From contig JANQRX010000002.1 in NCBI GenBank assembly GCA_028284325.1, positions 248,001-312,000 of the forward strand: a stretch of 64,000 bases of DNA, read 5' to 3'. Source of the stretch: Bauldia sp. GTDB lineage: Bacteria > Pseudomonadota > Alphaproteobacteria > Rhizobiales > Kaistiaceae. The position numbers and the translations under genes are program-made. The notes under the pieces are model-generated. The model ran no database searches and was not told the DNA's origin. It saw only the letters and a program-made list of their open reading frames with translations. Shown here in pieces: positions 11,459 through 19,447 of this stretch; positions within the stretch are counted from its first letter, which is position 1; every line of letters starts with the position of its first letter.

Positions 11459-13132
11459 ATGGCGTCGCGGAACGATCCCGAACTGGTCTTCCTGCCGCTC
11501 GGCGGCGTGGGCGAGATCGGCATGAATCTCGCCCTTTACGGCTACGGCCCGCGCTTCGACCGGACGTGGATTGCCGTCGACATGGGCGTTGCCTTCCCGG
11601 GCATGGAGCTGCCGGGCGTCGACCTCATGTTCGCCGATATCGGCTTCCTCGAGGAGGAACGAGGCAACATCGCCGGCATCTTCGTGACCCACGCCCATGA
11701 GGACCACTATGGCGCCCTGGCGGCGTTGTGGCCGCGGCTCAAGGTGCCGGTCTACGCCACCGCGTTCACCGCCGATCTGCTGGCCGCCAAGCTCGCTGGC
11801 GAGCCCGGCGCGCCGCGCGTGCCGGTCGAGGTCGTGGCGCCCGGCCACATGATCGGGGCAGGACCGTTCACCGTGGAGTACGTTAACGTCGCGCATTCGA
11901 TCCCCGAATCCCATGCCCTTGTCATCGAGACGCCGTTGGGGACGGTCGTGCATTCGGGCGACTACAAGCTCGACCCCACGCCGGTGCTCGGCGATCGAAC
12001 CGACGAGGCGCGCCTGCGCGCCGCGGGCGACGCCGGTGTCCTGGCGCTCATCTCCGATTCGACCAACGCGGTGCGGGACGGGACGGGGCCGAGCGAGGCC
12101 GAGGTTGCCGCCGAAATCGCCGACATCGTCGCCGGCTGCAAGCGGCGGGTCGCCCTCACCACCTTTGCGTCCAATGTCGGACGGCTGCGGTCGATCGCGC
12201 TCGCGGCCAAGGCGGCCGGCCGCCAAGTCGTGCTGTCGGGGAGGGCGTTCCAGCGGGTCGTCGGCGTTGCCCGCGAACTGGGGATGCTCGACGGCGTGCC
12301 GAGGTTCCTGGACGAGGAGGCCTTCGACAGCCTGCCGGCCCACAAGGTGGCCGTCGTGCTCACCGGTAGTCAGGGCGAATCCCGTGCGTCGCTCGCCCGC
12401 GTCGCCCGCGACGAGCATCCGCGCATCAGCCTCGACCGGGGCGACACGCTGATCTACTCGGCCTGGGCGATCCCGGGCAACGAACGGCCGGTGATCGACA
12501 TCATGAACGATCTCGCCGATCGCGGCGTGCGGATCGTCACCCGCGAGGACCGGGTGGTGCACACCTCCGGTCATCCGCGCCGTGACGAAATGCGCACCAT
12601 GTACGATTGGATCCGGCCGCAGGTCGCGGTGCCCGTGCATGGCGAAGCCGTCCACCTCAACGCCCATGCCGATCTCGCCCGAGCGGCCGGGGTCGGGACG
12701 GTGCTGAACTTGCGCAACGGCGCCATCGCGCGCCTGGCGCCGGCACCGGCGGAGGTCGTCGATCACATCGAGACCGGCCGCTGGTACAAGGACGGCAAGG
12801 TGGTCGGCACGGCCGAGGAGACGGGTGTGCTCGCGCGACGCCGGCTGTCGTTTGCCGGCCACGTCGTAGTGTCGCTCGTCCTCGACCGGCGCGGTGACCT
12901 TGCCGCTGATCCGGTGATCGTCGCGGAAGGCTTGCCGGAGACCATGCCGGACGGTGTGGCGACAGAGGACCTTCTTGAGGATATTGTTATCGGGGTCGTG
13001 GAGGGGCTGCCGCGTCCGCGCCGCCGCGACGGCGATCAGGTGGCCGAGTCGGTTCGCCGGGCCGTGCGCGGCAGCGTCTCTGAACTGTGGGGCAAGAAGC
13101 CCGTCTGCACCGTCGTCGCGAGCATCATCTGA
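11459..13132 (+). CDS. rnj: Ribonuclease J
   Basis: Metallo-beta-lactamase-fold 5'-3' exonuclease and endonuclease for mRNA decay and rRNA processing, 557 aa. It opens with LVFLPLGGVGEIGMNLALYG and has the zinc-binding THAHEDHYGAL motif near residue 80. Further metal ligands fall in HSGDYKLDPTP and the C-terminal HTSGHP and PVHGE segments of the beta-CASP domain. I start at ATG 11459, eight bp after birA. The frame is open further upstream inside birA but that part has no family similarity. Confidence 0.95.
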   Translation: MASRNDPELVFLPLGGVGEIGMNLALYGYGPRFDRTWIAVDMGVAFPGMELPGVDLMFADIGFLEEERGNIAGIFVTHAHEDHYGALAALWPRLKVPVYATAFTADLLAAKLAGEPGAPRVPVEVVAPGHMIGAGPFTVEYVNVAHSIPESHALVIETPLGTVVHSGDYKLDPTPVLGDRTDEARLRAAGDAGVLALISDSTNAVRDGTGPSEAEVAAEIADIVAGCKRRVALTTFASNVGRLRSIALAAKAAGRQVVLSGRAFQRVVGVARELGMLDGVPRFLDEEAFDSLPAHKVAVVLTGSQGESRASLARVARDEHPRISLDRGDTLIYSAWAIPGNERPVIDIMNDLADRGVRIVTREDRVVHTSGHPRRDEMRTMYDWIRPQVAVPVHGEAVHLNAHADLARAAGVGTVLNLRNGAIARLAPAPAEVVDHIETGRWYKDGKVVGTAEETGVLARRRLSFAGHVVVSLVLDRRGDLAADPVIVAEGLPETMPDGVATEDLLEDIVIGVVEGLPRPRRRDGDQVAESVRRAVRGSVSELWGKKPVCTVVASII

Positions 13133-13139
13133 GCCAGCC

Positions 13140-13544
13140 ATGATCGGACGTCTCAACCACGTGGCCATCGCCGTTCCGGACCTCGCGACCGGTGTCGCCA
13201 TGTATCGGGATCGCCTCGGCGCCGAGGTCTCCGCGCCGGTACCGCAGCCGGATCACGGCGTGACCACCGTGTTCATCGATCTGCCGAACACCAAGATCGA
13301 GCTTCTGGAGCCGCTCGGCGAGAACTCGCCGATCGAGGGATTCCTCAAGCGCAATCCGTTCGGCGGCATTCACCACGTGTGCTACGAGGTGGAGGACATC
13401 GACGCCGCCTGCCGGCAGCTTGCCGCCGACGGCGCGCGGATACTCGGCGACGGCAAACCGAAGATCGGGGCGCATGGTAAGCCGGTGATCTTCATCCATC
13501 CGCGGGACTTCCTCGGCACGCTCATCGAGCTCGAACAGGCGTGA
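13140..13544 (+). CDS. mce: Methylmalonyl-CoA epimerase (VOC superfamily)
   Basis: Interconverts (2R)- and (2S)-methylmalonyl-CoA in propionate and odd-chain metabolism. The 134-aa protein is the standard single VOC unit. It opens with RLNHVAIAVPDL, whose His is a metal ligand, has GIHHVCYEVEDI in the second half, and ends with the metal-binding glutamate in GTLIELEQA. The PVIFIHPRDFLGTLIELEQ ending is diagnostic of the epimerase rather than of generic glyoxalases. It overlaps the next gene by 4 nt. Confidence 0.92.
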   Translation: MIGRLNHVAIAVPDLATGVAMYRDRLGAEVSAPVPQPDHGVTTVFIDLPNTKIELLEPLGENSPIEGFLKRNPFGGIHHVCYEVEDIDAACRQLAADGARILGDGKPKIGAHGKPVIFIHPRDFLGTLIELEQA

Positions 13545-13822
13545 ATGCGCTCACGTTGTCAGCCGTCTTCTTCATCGTCTGGTGGATCGTCCTGTTCGCG
13601 GTCCTGCCGTGGGGCGTGCGCACCCATGACGAGGACAAGGACGTGATCCTCGGCACGGCGCCGAGCGCGCCGGTGCGCCCCATGCTCGTTCGCAAGGCGC
13701 TGGCCACCACGGTCGTGGCGGCGATCGTCGTCGCGCTGATCTGGTACGGTGTCGAGATTCTGGGCTTCGATCTCGACTGGGCCGCGGAGCGCTTCCGCGT
13801 GCGTCCGGCGTCGGGTCAGTGA
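13541..13822 (+). CDS. DUF1467 family small membrane protein
   Basis: Unknown function, 93 aa. It starts at GTG in the GTGA overlap with mce. Two transmembrane helices are visible: LSAVFFIVWWIVLFAVLPW at the N-terminus and ATTVVAAIVVALIWYGVEIL in the middle, separated by a polar loop (GVRTHDEDKDV..GTAPSAP). The WW.VLF..LPWGV pattern is what I recognise as the DUF1467 family, which in alphaproteobacteria habitually sits next to mce and proS. No catalytic motif is visible. Confidence 0.85.
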   Translation: MNALTLSAVFFIVWWIVLFAVLPWGVRTHDEDKDVILGTAPSAPVRPMLVRKALATTVVAAIVVALIWYGVEILGFDLDWAAERFRVRPASGQ

Positions 13823-13840
13823 AGTTGGTGCCGGGCCAAT

Positions 13841-13866
13841 AAAAAAGGCAAGGCCAAGGCCTCGCC
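13841..13866 (-). terminator. Intrinsic terminator reading leftward
   Basis: On the minus strand the sequence reads GGCGAGGCC TT GGCCTTGCC followed by six T. The arms pair with one G-T wobble and the innermost bases form the loop. A GC-rich stem plus a U tract is a classic intrinsic terminator. It points away from proS, so it must serve a minus-strand transcript from 13867-14206. A weaker role for the rightward transcript ending at the DUF1467 gene cannot be excluded. Confidence 0.6.
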
Positions 13867-13972
13867 TGAAGTTGTCGCGTCTATACCCTCGCCGGAGAGC
13901 TGCGCCCTATGCCGTTCTCGGCACCGTGCGGCAGCTACCATCAACGGAAAACGAGGGTCATCCTCCCAAGAC

Positions 13973-14038
13973 CTAGAACGCGTGACTTTTCGTTGTGAGA
14001 GACCACTTTCGGCCCTCATTCTTTTGTAATGGGACCAT
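13973..14038 (-). CDS. Candidate 21-aa peptide or sRNA-borne ORF
   Basis: Minus-strand ATG preceded by GGACAGGAGATTTGGTT, with a good AGGAG ribosome-binding site, encoding MVPLQKNEGRKWSLTTKSHAF and then a stop. It is basic, has no membrane segment and resembles no family I know. Support comes from its position between a promoter-like TAGAAT box and the leftward terminator. The unit may instead be a non-coding RNA of about 250 nt, or the ORF may be part of a decayed gene. Confidence 0.3.
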   Translation of the reverse strand: MVPLQKNEGRKWSLTTKSHAF

Positions 14039-14098
14039 AACCAAATCTCCTGTCCATGTCACCATGAATTGCATCCGCCGAGATTAGTTTGCCGACGA

Positions 14099-14125
14099 AT
14101 TCTATCGGGCGCGCCCGCCGGACAA
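14099..14125 (-). promoter_or_regulatory. Candidate minus-strand promoter
   Basis: Minus-strand TTGTCC, a 15-bp spacer and TAGAAT (five of six bases of the -10 consensus). The spacer is short; shifting to ATTGTC gives 16 bp. It lies about 60 bp upstream of the candidate 21-aa ORF and would give a transcript of about 250 nt ending at the 13841-13866 terminator. Confidence 0.35.
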
Positions 14126-14206
14126 TCCTGCCCGGAGACGCAAAGCGCTTGAGTTTTTCGAGCCCACCCGATTGACTGCCGCCGACCTTGCCCGGAGACG
14201 ACTCGC

Positions 14207-15529
14207 ATGCGCCTGTCCCGTTATTTTCTGCCGATCCTGAGGGAAACACCGAAGGAAGCCGAGATCGTTTCCCACCGCCTGATGCTGCGGGCCGGGCTCA
14301 TCCGCCAGCAGGCGGCCGGCATCTACTCGTGGCTGCCGCTCGGACAGCGGGTGCTGGCGCGGATCGAGCGCATTGTGCGCGAGGAACAGGACCGGGCTGG
14401 CGCGGTCGAAATCCTCATGCCGACCATCCAGCCCGCCGACCTGTGGCGCGAGAGCGGACGGTATGACGACTACGGCCGGGAGATGCTGCGCATCGCCGAC
14501 CGGCACGAGCGCGACATGCTGTACGGCCCGACCAACGAGGAAATGGTCACCGACATCGTCCGCACCTACATCAGCTCCTACCGGTCGCTGCCGCTCAACC
14601 TCTATCATATCCAGTGGAAGTTTCGGGACGAGGTGCGGCCGCGGTTCGGGGTGATGCGCGGTCGCGAGTTCCTGATGAAGGACGCCTACTCGTTCGACAT
14701 CGACGATGAGCAGGGGAGGCGGTCCTACAACCGCATGTTTGTCGCCTACCTCCGGACGTTCGCCCGCATGGGCCTGACGGCGATCCCGATGCGGGCCGAG
14801 ACCGGGCCGATCGGCGGCGACCTCTCCCACGAGTTCCTGGTCTTGGCCGAGACCGGCGAGTCCGGCGTCTTCTGCGATCGTGCGGTGCTGGAAACACCGG
14901 TGCCCGGCGACGACGTCGACTACGATGCCGATCTCGACCCGCTGATCGAGCCGTGGACGCGCCACTATGCGGCCACGGAAGACGTCCACGATCAGGCGCG
15001 GTTCGAGCGCGAGGTGCCCGAGGCACGGCGCCTGGCGACGCGCGGTATCGAGGTGGGTCAGATCTTCTACTTCGGCGACAAGTACTCCAGGCCCATGAAT
15101 GCGGTGGTCTCCCATCCCGACGGCGCCGACCGCCCGGTGGTCAGCGGCTCCTACGGGATCGGCGTGTCGCGGCTCGCCGGCGCGATCATCGAGGCCAGCC
15201 ACGACGAGGCCGGGATCATCTGGCCGGAACCGGTGGCGCCGTTCGGCGTCGGCATCCTTAATCTCAAGCCCGGAGCCGATGCTGTCGATGCAATGTGCGA
15301 ATCCCTGTATGAGAGGCTGTCGGGAGCGGGCAGGGAGCCGCTCCTAGACGACCTGGATCAAAGGGCGGGCGCCAAGTTCGCCACCATGGATCTGATCGGC
15401 CTGCCGTGGCAGGTGATCGTCGGACCGAAAGGGGCCAGCGCCGGCGAGGTCGAGTTGAAGAACCGCGCGACCGGCGAGCGGGAAAACCTCAGCCTTGACT
15501 CAGCGCTCAGCAAGCTTACCGGAACCTAG
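14207..15529 (+). CDS. proS: Prolyl-tRNA synthetase, short alphaproteobacterial form
   Basis: Charges tRNA-Pro. Class II motif 2 is visible in [25 protein letters not shown] (read with the intervening residues) and motif 3 in [14 protein letters not shown]. At 440 aa it lacks the INS editing domain of the long bacterial enzyme: motif 2 runs on to [11 protein letters not shown] and then to the C-terminal half without a YbaK-like insertion. This short form is typical of alphaproteobacteria and resembles the mitochondrial enzyme. Start ATG 14207 is preceded by CCCGGAGACGA. Confidence 0.97.
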   Translation: MRLSRYFLPILRETPKEAEIVSHRLMLRAGLIRQQAAGIYSWLPLGQRVLARIERIVREEQDRAGAVEILMPTIQPADLWRESGRYDDYGREMLRIADRHERDMLYGPTNEEMVTDIVRTYISSYRSLPLNLYHIQWKFRDEVRPRFGVMRGREFLMKDAYSFDIDDEQGRRSYNRMFVAYLRTFARMGLTAIPMRAETGPIGGDLSHEFLVLAETGESGVFCDRAVLETPVPGDDVDYDADLDPLIEPWTRHYAATEDVHDQARFEREVPEARRLATRGIEVGQIFYFGDKYSRPMNAVVSHPDGADRPVVSGSYGIGVSRLAGAIIEASHDEAGIIWPEPVAPFGVGILNLKPGADAVDAMCESLYERLSGAGREPLLDDLDQRAGAKFATMDLIGLPWQVIVGPKGASAGEVELKNRATGERENLSLDSALSKLTGT

Positions 15530-15560
15530 GTCGCGGCAGCGCCGGCCGCAGCAGCGGCGC

Positions 15561-16823
15561 ATGCCCGTCGGGTCGCGACCCTTCGCGCCGTTCGAGTGGA
15601 TGCTGGCGCTCCGCTATCTTCGCTCGCGGCGCAAGGAGACGTTCATCTCCGTCGTCGCCGCGTTCTCGTTCATCGGCATTATGCTCGGCGTTGCGACGCT
15701 CATCATCGTCATGTCGGTGATGAACGGATTCCGCTCCCAGCTCATCGAGAAGATCCTGGGCCTCAACGGCCACATGATCGTCGAGGCGCAGGACACGCCG
15801 CTCACCGACTTCGCCGCCATCGCCGCGCGGGTCAGTGCCGTTCCCGGCGTTCGCGCCGCCCTGCCGCTGGTCGAGGGGCAGGCGCTCGCCTCCGGCGAGA
15901 TCACGTCGAGCGGCGTCCTTGTGCGCGGCATCCGGCAGCAGGACCTCCCGCTGGTCCCGTCGATCGCCAACAACATCCAGCTCGGGTCGCTCAACGATCT
16001 GACCGCACAGGGCGGGGTGGTGATCGGCACGCGGCTTGCCACCCAGCTCGGCCTGACGCTCGGCTCCAACCTCACGCTGGTGTCGCCGCGCGGCAACGTT
16101 ACGCCCATCGGCGTGACCCCCCGGATCAAGGCCTATCCGGTCGTGGCGATCTTCGAGATCGGCATGGCCGAGTTCGATTCGACCTTCGTCTATCTGCCGT
16201 TCGTGGAGGCGCAGGCCTATTTCAACCTCGACGACGAGGCCAGCGTTGTCGAGGTCTATCTCGACGATGCCGATGCGGTGGACGAGCTCCGTGCGCCGGT
16301 GGAGGTCGCGGTCGACCGGCAGGCCCTGGTCGTCGACTGGCAGCAGCGCAACGTGACCTTCTTCACCGCGCTGGAGGTGGAGCGCAACGTCATGTTCCTG
16401 ATCCTGACGCTGATCGTGCTGGTGGCCGCGCTCAACATCATTTCCGGCCTGACCATGCTGGTGAAGGACAAGGGACACGACATCGCCATCCTGCGGACCA
16501 TGGGCGCGACCCGCGGCGCGATCATGCGCGTGTTCTTCATCACCGGGGCGGCGATCGGCACGGTGGGCACCTTCGCCGGCCTCCTGCTGGGGGTGGTGAT
16601 TGCCGCGAACGTGGAGTCCATTCGCCGGTTCATCTCCCGCCTTCTGCAGACCGAGCTGTTCTCGCCGGAGCTCTATTTCCTGACGCAACTACCCTCGGAG
16701 ATCGACGCCGGCGAAACCATCGCCGTCATTCTCATGGCGCTGTGCCTGTCCTATCTGGCGACGCTCTATCCGGCCTGGCGGGCCGCCCGCCTCGATCCGG
16801 TCGAGGCGTTGCGGTACGAATGA
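15561..16823 (+). CDS. lolC: Lipoprotein-releasing ABC transporter permease LolC/E
   Basis: Inner-membrane permease that, with LolD, extracts lipoproteins for transfer to LolA, 420 aa. The topology is one N-terminal helix ([21 protein letters not shown]), a large periplasmic domain, then three C-terminal helices ending [21 protein letters not shown], the classic FtsX/LolC tail. I start at ATG 15561 ([13 protein letters not shown]), 31 bp after proS. A TTG at 15495 would overlap proS and adds a non-conserved Arg/Gln-rich tail. The stop overlaps lolD by 4 nt. Confidence 0.94.
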   Translation: MPVGSRPFAPFEWMLALRYLRSRRKETFISVVAAFSFIGIMLGVATLIIVMSVMNGFRSQLIEKILGLNGHMIVEAQDTPLTDFAAIAARVSAVPGVRAALPLVEGQALASGEITSSGVLVRGIRQQDLPLVPSIANNIQLGSLNDLTAQGGVVIGTRLATQLGLTLGSNLTLVSPRGNVTPIGVTPRIKAYPVVAIFEIGMAEFDSTFVYLPFVEAQAYFNLDDEASVVEVYLDDADAVDELRAPVEVAVDRQALVVDWQQRNVTFFTALEVERNVMFLILTLIVLVAALNIISGLTMLVKDKGHDIAILRTMGATRGAIMRVFFITGAAIGTVGTFAGLLLGVVIAANVESIRRFISRLLQTELFSPELYFLTQLPSEIDAGETIAVILMALCLSYLATLYPAWRAARLDPVEALRYE

Positions 16824-17542
16824 ACGCGCCCGACCCGGCCCGGCGGCCCGCGGCCGCTGCCGAGCAGCGGGTGATGCTGCGCCTGTCGAAGATTTCGCTC
16901 GGCTTCGGCGCGGAGGAGGCGCGGGTCGATGTCCTGACCGGCGCCGATCTGGAGTTGCGCGCCGGTGAGATGGTCGCGCTCGTCGCGCCGTCGGGGGCCG
17001 GCAAATCGACGCTGCTCCAGGTCGCCGGGCTGCTCGAACGGCCGGACGCGGGCGAGGTGGTGGTCGGTGGCCGCAAGACCAGTGAGCTCACCGATTCCAA
17101 CCGGACGGCGATCCGCCGGGTCCTGATCGGTTTCGTCTACCAGTTCCATCATCTGCTGCCGGAGTTCACCGCGCAGGAGAACCTGATGATGCCGCAACTG
17201 ATCCGCGGCATCCCGAAGCAGGAGGCGGCGCGCCGGGCGGCGCAGCTTCTCGCCTATATGCGCGTCGACCATCGCGCGACCCACCGGCCGGCGGAACTCT
17301 CCGGCGGCGAACAGCAGCGGGTCGCGATCGCCCGAGCGGTTGCCAATGCGCCGCGTGTGCTGCTTGCCGACGAGCCGACTGGCAATCTCGATCCGCGCAC
17401 CTCAGGCTTCGTGTTCGAAGGGCTGATGCGGCTCGTCCGGGCCTCGGGGCTGGCCGCGGTCATCGCCACCCACAACCACGAACTTGCCGCCCGCATGGAT
17501 CGGCGGATCACGCTGGAAGGCGGTCAGGTGGTGGAGCTGTAG
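16820..17542 (+). CDS. lolD: Lipoprotein-releasing ABC transporter ATP-binding protein
   Basis: ATPase of the LolCD lipoprotein extractor, 240 aa. Walker A is APSGAGKST near residue 56; the more usual first residue is Gly, here Ala. The Q-loop region is [10 protein letters not shown], characteristic of LolD, the signature is [14 protein letters not shown] and Walker B is [12 protein letters not shown] His switch follows in ATHNHELA. Translation is coupled to lolC. A lower-GC islet follows on the opposite strand. Confidence 0.96.
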   Translation: MNAPDPARRPAAAAEQRVMLRLSKISLGFGAEEARVDVLTGADLELRAGEMVALVAPSGAGKSTLLQVAGLLERPDAGEVVVGGRKTSELTDSNRTAIRRVLIGFVYQFHHLLPEFTAQENLMMPQLIRGIPKQEAARRAAQLLAYMRVDHRATHRPAELSGGEQQRVAIARAVANAPRVLLADEPTGNLDPRTSGFVFEGLMRLVRASGLAAVIATHNHELAARMDRRITLEGGQVVEL

Positions 17543-17600
17543 GGGCGGCGACGGGGCGCGTCGTGGCGCGGGATTTCTACCCGCCGCGAGGGTGGCTAGT

Positions 17601-18077
17601 TTAGTCCTCGCCGTCCGGCTGTGATTGCTCGGGAAGCTCTTCCGGGGAGTTTGCAGTCTCGGAAGCCTTGACGTCAAGGTGACCAGCTACCACTCGCCCC
17701 GAATCGCCCTCGGCATAAACGATTATCCGCCCCGCTTTGGGAATCGGGAAGGCGGCGAAGTGAATGCGTGTAATGAAGGTTACTGTTGGCGCGCCCTTGG
17801 CCTTGGCCCTATCGATGTGTTCCGAGATGTGCTCAATGGTGAGTTCGTTGAATCGAACCTCCTCGCCCATGGCGTCGACGAAGAATGTTGAAACCGACTC
17901 AATTTCGCTGTCGACCGGAAAGATCACACGGATGTATAGTGAGAGCTTCGGGATGGTGTTCGGTATTTCCCCTAGTATGAGATTGTCTTTCATAACACCG
18001 ACAATGGTGTCGCTCTCGCCCTTCTCCTGTCGGATGTCCGAACAAAAAAGCGCAAAAGCAGAGAACTTAGCCGGCAT
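17601..18077 (-). CDS. Unknown protein of the lolD-dnaE islet, DUF6941-like
   Basis: 158 aa, unknown function. The opening MPAKFSAFALFCSDIRQEKG with SDTIVGVMKDNL resembles the start of DUF6941-type proteins, but I hold that assignment loosely. The body alternates short beta-like strands (LSLYIRVIFP, TVTFITRIHFAAFPIP, GRIIVYAEGD), and the tail is acidic and Pro/Ser rich. There is no signal peptide, membrane helix or catalytic motif. It is the last gene of a three-gene minus-strand operon, overlapping the regulator gene upstream by 11 nt. Lower GC than neighbours suggests acquisition. Confidence 0.6.
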   Translation of the reverse strand: MPAKFSAFALFCSDIRQEKGESDTIVGVMKDNLILGEIPNTIPKLSLYIRVIFPVDSEIESVSTFFVDAMGEEVRFNELTIEHISEHIDRAKAKGAPTVTFITRIHFAAFPIPKAGRIIVYAEGDSGRVVAGHLDVKASETANSPEELPEQSQPDGED

Positions 18078-18489
18078 GTGAAAACGAGCGCTCTTCGGGA
18101 AGTATAATCGATGCCATGTCCGTACTGTCGGCCTCCGTGATCTCTGCGTTGAGAAGCCATTCAGGGCCGATGTAGTTTCTCGCAGCCTCGTCCGCAGGGT
18201 AGGCCAAACTGTAGCTGGCTTCGGCTCCAGATATCGCGAATAAGAGGTTGCTCACCGTGTCGAGTGTCCAATTGCCGGGGGAGCCGAGCCAACGGCAGAC
18301 AACATCGGGCCTCTTTCCTAACCGTCTCGCCAGCGTCGCTTGCGAGAGGCCACTGTTCATGAACTCCTTGATCACAAGATCGTAGACACGGTTGCGATTT
18401 CGCGCCTCCATGTACCCTAGTGTCCCCAGCGGAATCCTCTCATCGCCTTCTGGCCTATACGGGAAGGACGTTTGCGGAGACGTAATCAT
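18067..18489 (-). CDS. XRE-family helix-turn-helix protein, candidate antitoxin/regulator
   Basis: 140 aa. A Cro/CI-type helix-turn-helix is visible in SGLSQATLARRLGKRPDVVCRW near residues 44-65, followed by LDTVSNLLFAISG, the usual scaffold helix. Start ATG 18489 has AAGGGAG 8 nt upstream. A later ATG at 18411 would avoid the 35-nt overlap with the gene before it but has a weak ribosome site. By position, downstream of a RelE/HigB-like candidate and coupled to it, it is a plausible antitoxin and autorepressor. That role is inference. Confidence 0.65.
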   Translation of the reverse strand: MITSPQTSFPYRPEGDERIPLGTLGYMEARNRNRVYDLVIKEFMNSGLSQATLARRLGKRPDVVCRWLGSPGNWTLDTVSNLLFAISGAEASYSLAYPADEAARNYIGPEWLLNAEITEADSTDMASIILPEERSFSHAG

Positions 18490-18985
18490 TGATGTTGCTC
18501 CCTTGGTGGGGGGGATAGGTGATGAACAGGTTTCGCCACTCAGCTTTGCAGCGCTCGATGAGATCGCGCCACTCCTTTGAATTGGGGCCCCCAAGCGCTT
18601 CCCGATAATCCCACACGAGCGCGACAAACGTATCCGTTTCGGCAAAGCACCCAAGGACGCGGATGCCCGGCTTCGGATCGCGGGACCGGATGTCCCAAAC
18701 CTCATGGACCACCGGAGCAGTGCGGGCCATGAAAGTGCTTTTGGGCTTAGTGAACGGATCGTCGGCCATACTGATGGTTTGGCCTTCGGTGTAGGCGTCC
18801 AGGTTCGCTCGAAGCTGCGAAAGACGAAACCCTTCTGTACTCTGACTCCAAGGCGGCGACACGACGCTGTGAAGCTCTGTCCCCACGAATAGATTCCTGA
18901 CAGTTTGCTGGCTCGCGATCAGCGGTGGAAGGTGAAACAACCGCCCCTCTTGGACCCTCGCACTGATCACATCGCGTATTGACAT
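18455..18985 (-). CDS. First gene of the islet; HigB/RelE-like candidate toxin
   Basis: 176 aa, no confident family. The segment HEVWDIRSRDPKPGIRVLG followed by CFAETDTFVALVW has the beta-strand pattern with spaced Arg seen in RelE/HigB-type toxins, but the protein is longer than usual for them. The last part has a charged helix (SKEWRDLIERCKAEWRNLF) and ends INDYVSANVLPV. The start is uncertain: ATG 18985 lies inside a palindrome and lacks a ribosome site, so downstream GTG or TTG codons or a leaderless message are possible. It overlaps the regulator gene by 35 nt, toxin-first as in hig loci. Confidence 0.45.
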   Translation of the reverse strand: MSIRDVISARVQEGRLFHLPPLIASQQTVRNLFVGTELHSVVSPPWSQSTEGFRLSQLRANLDAYTEGQTISMADDPFTKPKSTFMARTAPVVHEVWDIRSRDPKPGIRVLGCFAETDTFVALVWDYREALGGPNSKEWRDLIERCKAEWRNLFITYPPHQGSNINDYVSANVLPV

Positions 18986-18994
18986 TTAAGTCAA
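18979..18994. promoter_or_regulatory. Palindrome at the islet operon start, candidate operator
   Basis: TTGACATTTAAGTCAA: 5-bp inverted arms TTGAC/GTCAA around ATTTAA. It covers the proposed start codon of the first islet gene. On the minus strand a TTCACA-17 bp-TTAAAT promoter-like pair overlaps it, so a bound repressor would block transcription. The XRE-type protein two genes along is the obvious candidate to bind here. This is inferred from position and symmetry only. Confidence 0.45.
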
Positions 18995-19205
18995 CAACCA
19001 ATTCTTGTGAAGGTGTGACATACTGACTCGGCTAACGAGGGGTTGAAAAGGTAACCGCGCACCTCATCCGGATCGCGAAACCGACACGGTGATGGACGAC
19101 GGGCGAGCCGCGTGGCCGATCCAGTCCAACTCACGACGGACAGTCAGAAGCCGGCCAATCCTGCTGCTGAATTCCACCGGAGACACGACCCCAAGCACCA
19201 CTTCC

Positions 19206-19234
19206 TTGACAAGAGAACAAAACATGAACATACT
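19206..19234 (+). promoter_or_regulatory. Candidate promoter for the 33-aa membrane peptide
   Basis: TTGACA, a 17-bp spacer and CATACT. The -35 box is consensus and the -10 matches four of six bases. Transcription would start near 19241, just ahead of the ribosome-binding site of the small ORF at 19268. Confidence 0.5.
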
Positions 19235-19267
19235 CCGTCCATCTCGTGTCTCAGGGGAGTTTGGATC

Positions 19268-19369
19268 ATGTCACACTGGCTTCGGGATACCGCCGCCGCC
19301 GTCGCGCTGTCGGGCTTCATGTTCGTCGTTCTGGTGTGGTCGGACGCGCTTCTTGTGAACCTTGCCTGA
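19268..19369 (+). CDS. Candidate 33-aa single-span membrane peptide
   Basis: ATG preceded by AGGGGAG with 8-nt spacing, a near-ideal ribosome-binding site. The product MSHWLRDTAAAVALSGFMFV and onward (residues 21-33 are VLVWSDALLVNLA) is a short polar N-terminus followed by one hydrophobic span of about 22 residues. A consensus-like promoter lies just upstream and dnaE follows in the same direction. No family recognised. It may be a genuine small protein or a leader peptide for dnaE. No close neighbour in sequence suggests it is an islet fragment. Confidence 0.5.
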   Translation: MSHWLRDTAAAVALSGFMFVVLVWSDALLVNLA

Positions 19370-19373
19370 CGCG

Positions 19374-19403
19374 TTGCCATCGCGCCGGCCCGCCGCATAG
19401 ACT
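19374..19403 (+). promoter_or_regulatory. Candidate dnaE promoter
   Basis: TTGCCA, an 18-bp spacer and TAGACT. It would start transcription near 19410, giving a leader of about 38 nt to the GTG start of dnaE. That also argues against the ATG at 19415 as the dnaE start. Confidence 0.35.
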
Positions 19404-19447
19404 CCGCCCGGCCGATGGCCGACACTCGGTGCGAGGAGGATCGCACC

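Larger units (their letters stand above)
13823..14206. other. 384-bp intergenic stretch with minus-strand signals
   Basis: No conserved protein is visible on the plus strand. The stretch is more AT-rich than its surroundings. On the minus strand it holds a promoter-like pair, a short ORF with a ribosome-binding site and an intrinsic terminator, each listed separately. Two other minus-strand frames abut with an ATGA overlap near 14016-14019, which could be fragments of a decayed gene. Nothing here is recognisable by family. Confidence 0.5.

Noticed and set aside
14016-14249. Minus-strand 77-codon frame upstream of and overlapping proS
   Set aside because: The first part is antisense to proS; the unique part is short and unrecognised. 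Kept only as a possible gene relic in the gap description.
17543-19447. Insertion sequence or prophage end
   Set aside because: No transposase, integrase, terminal inverted repeats or tRNA attachment site is visible around the islet.
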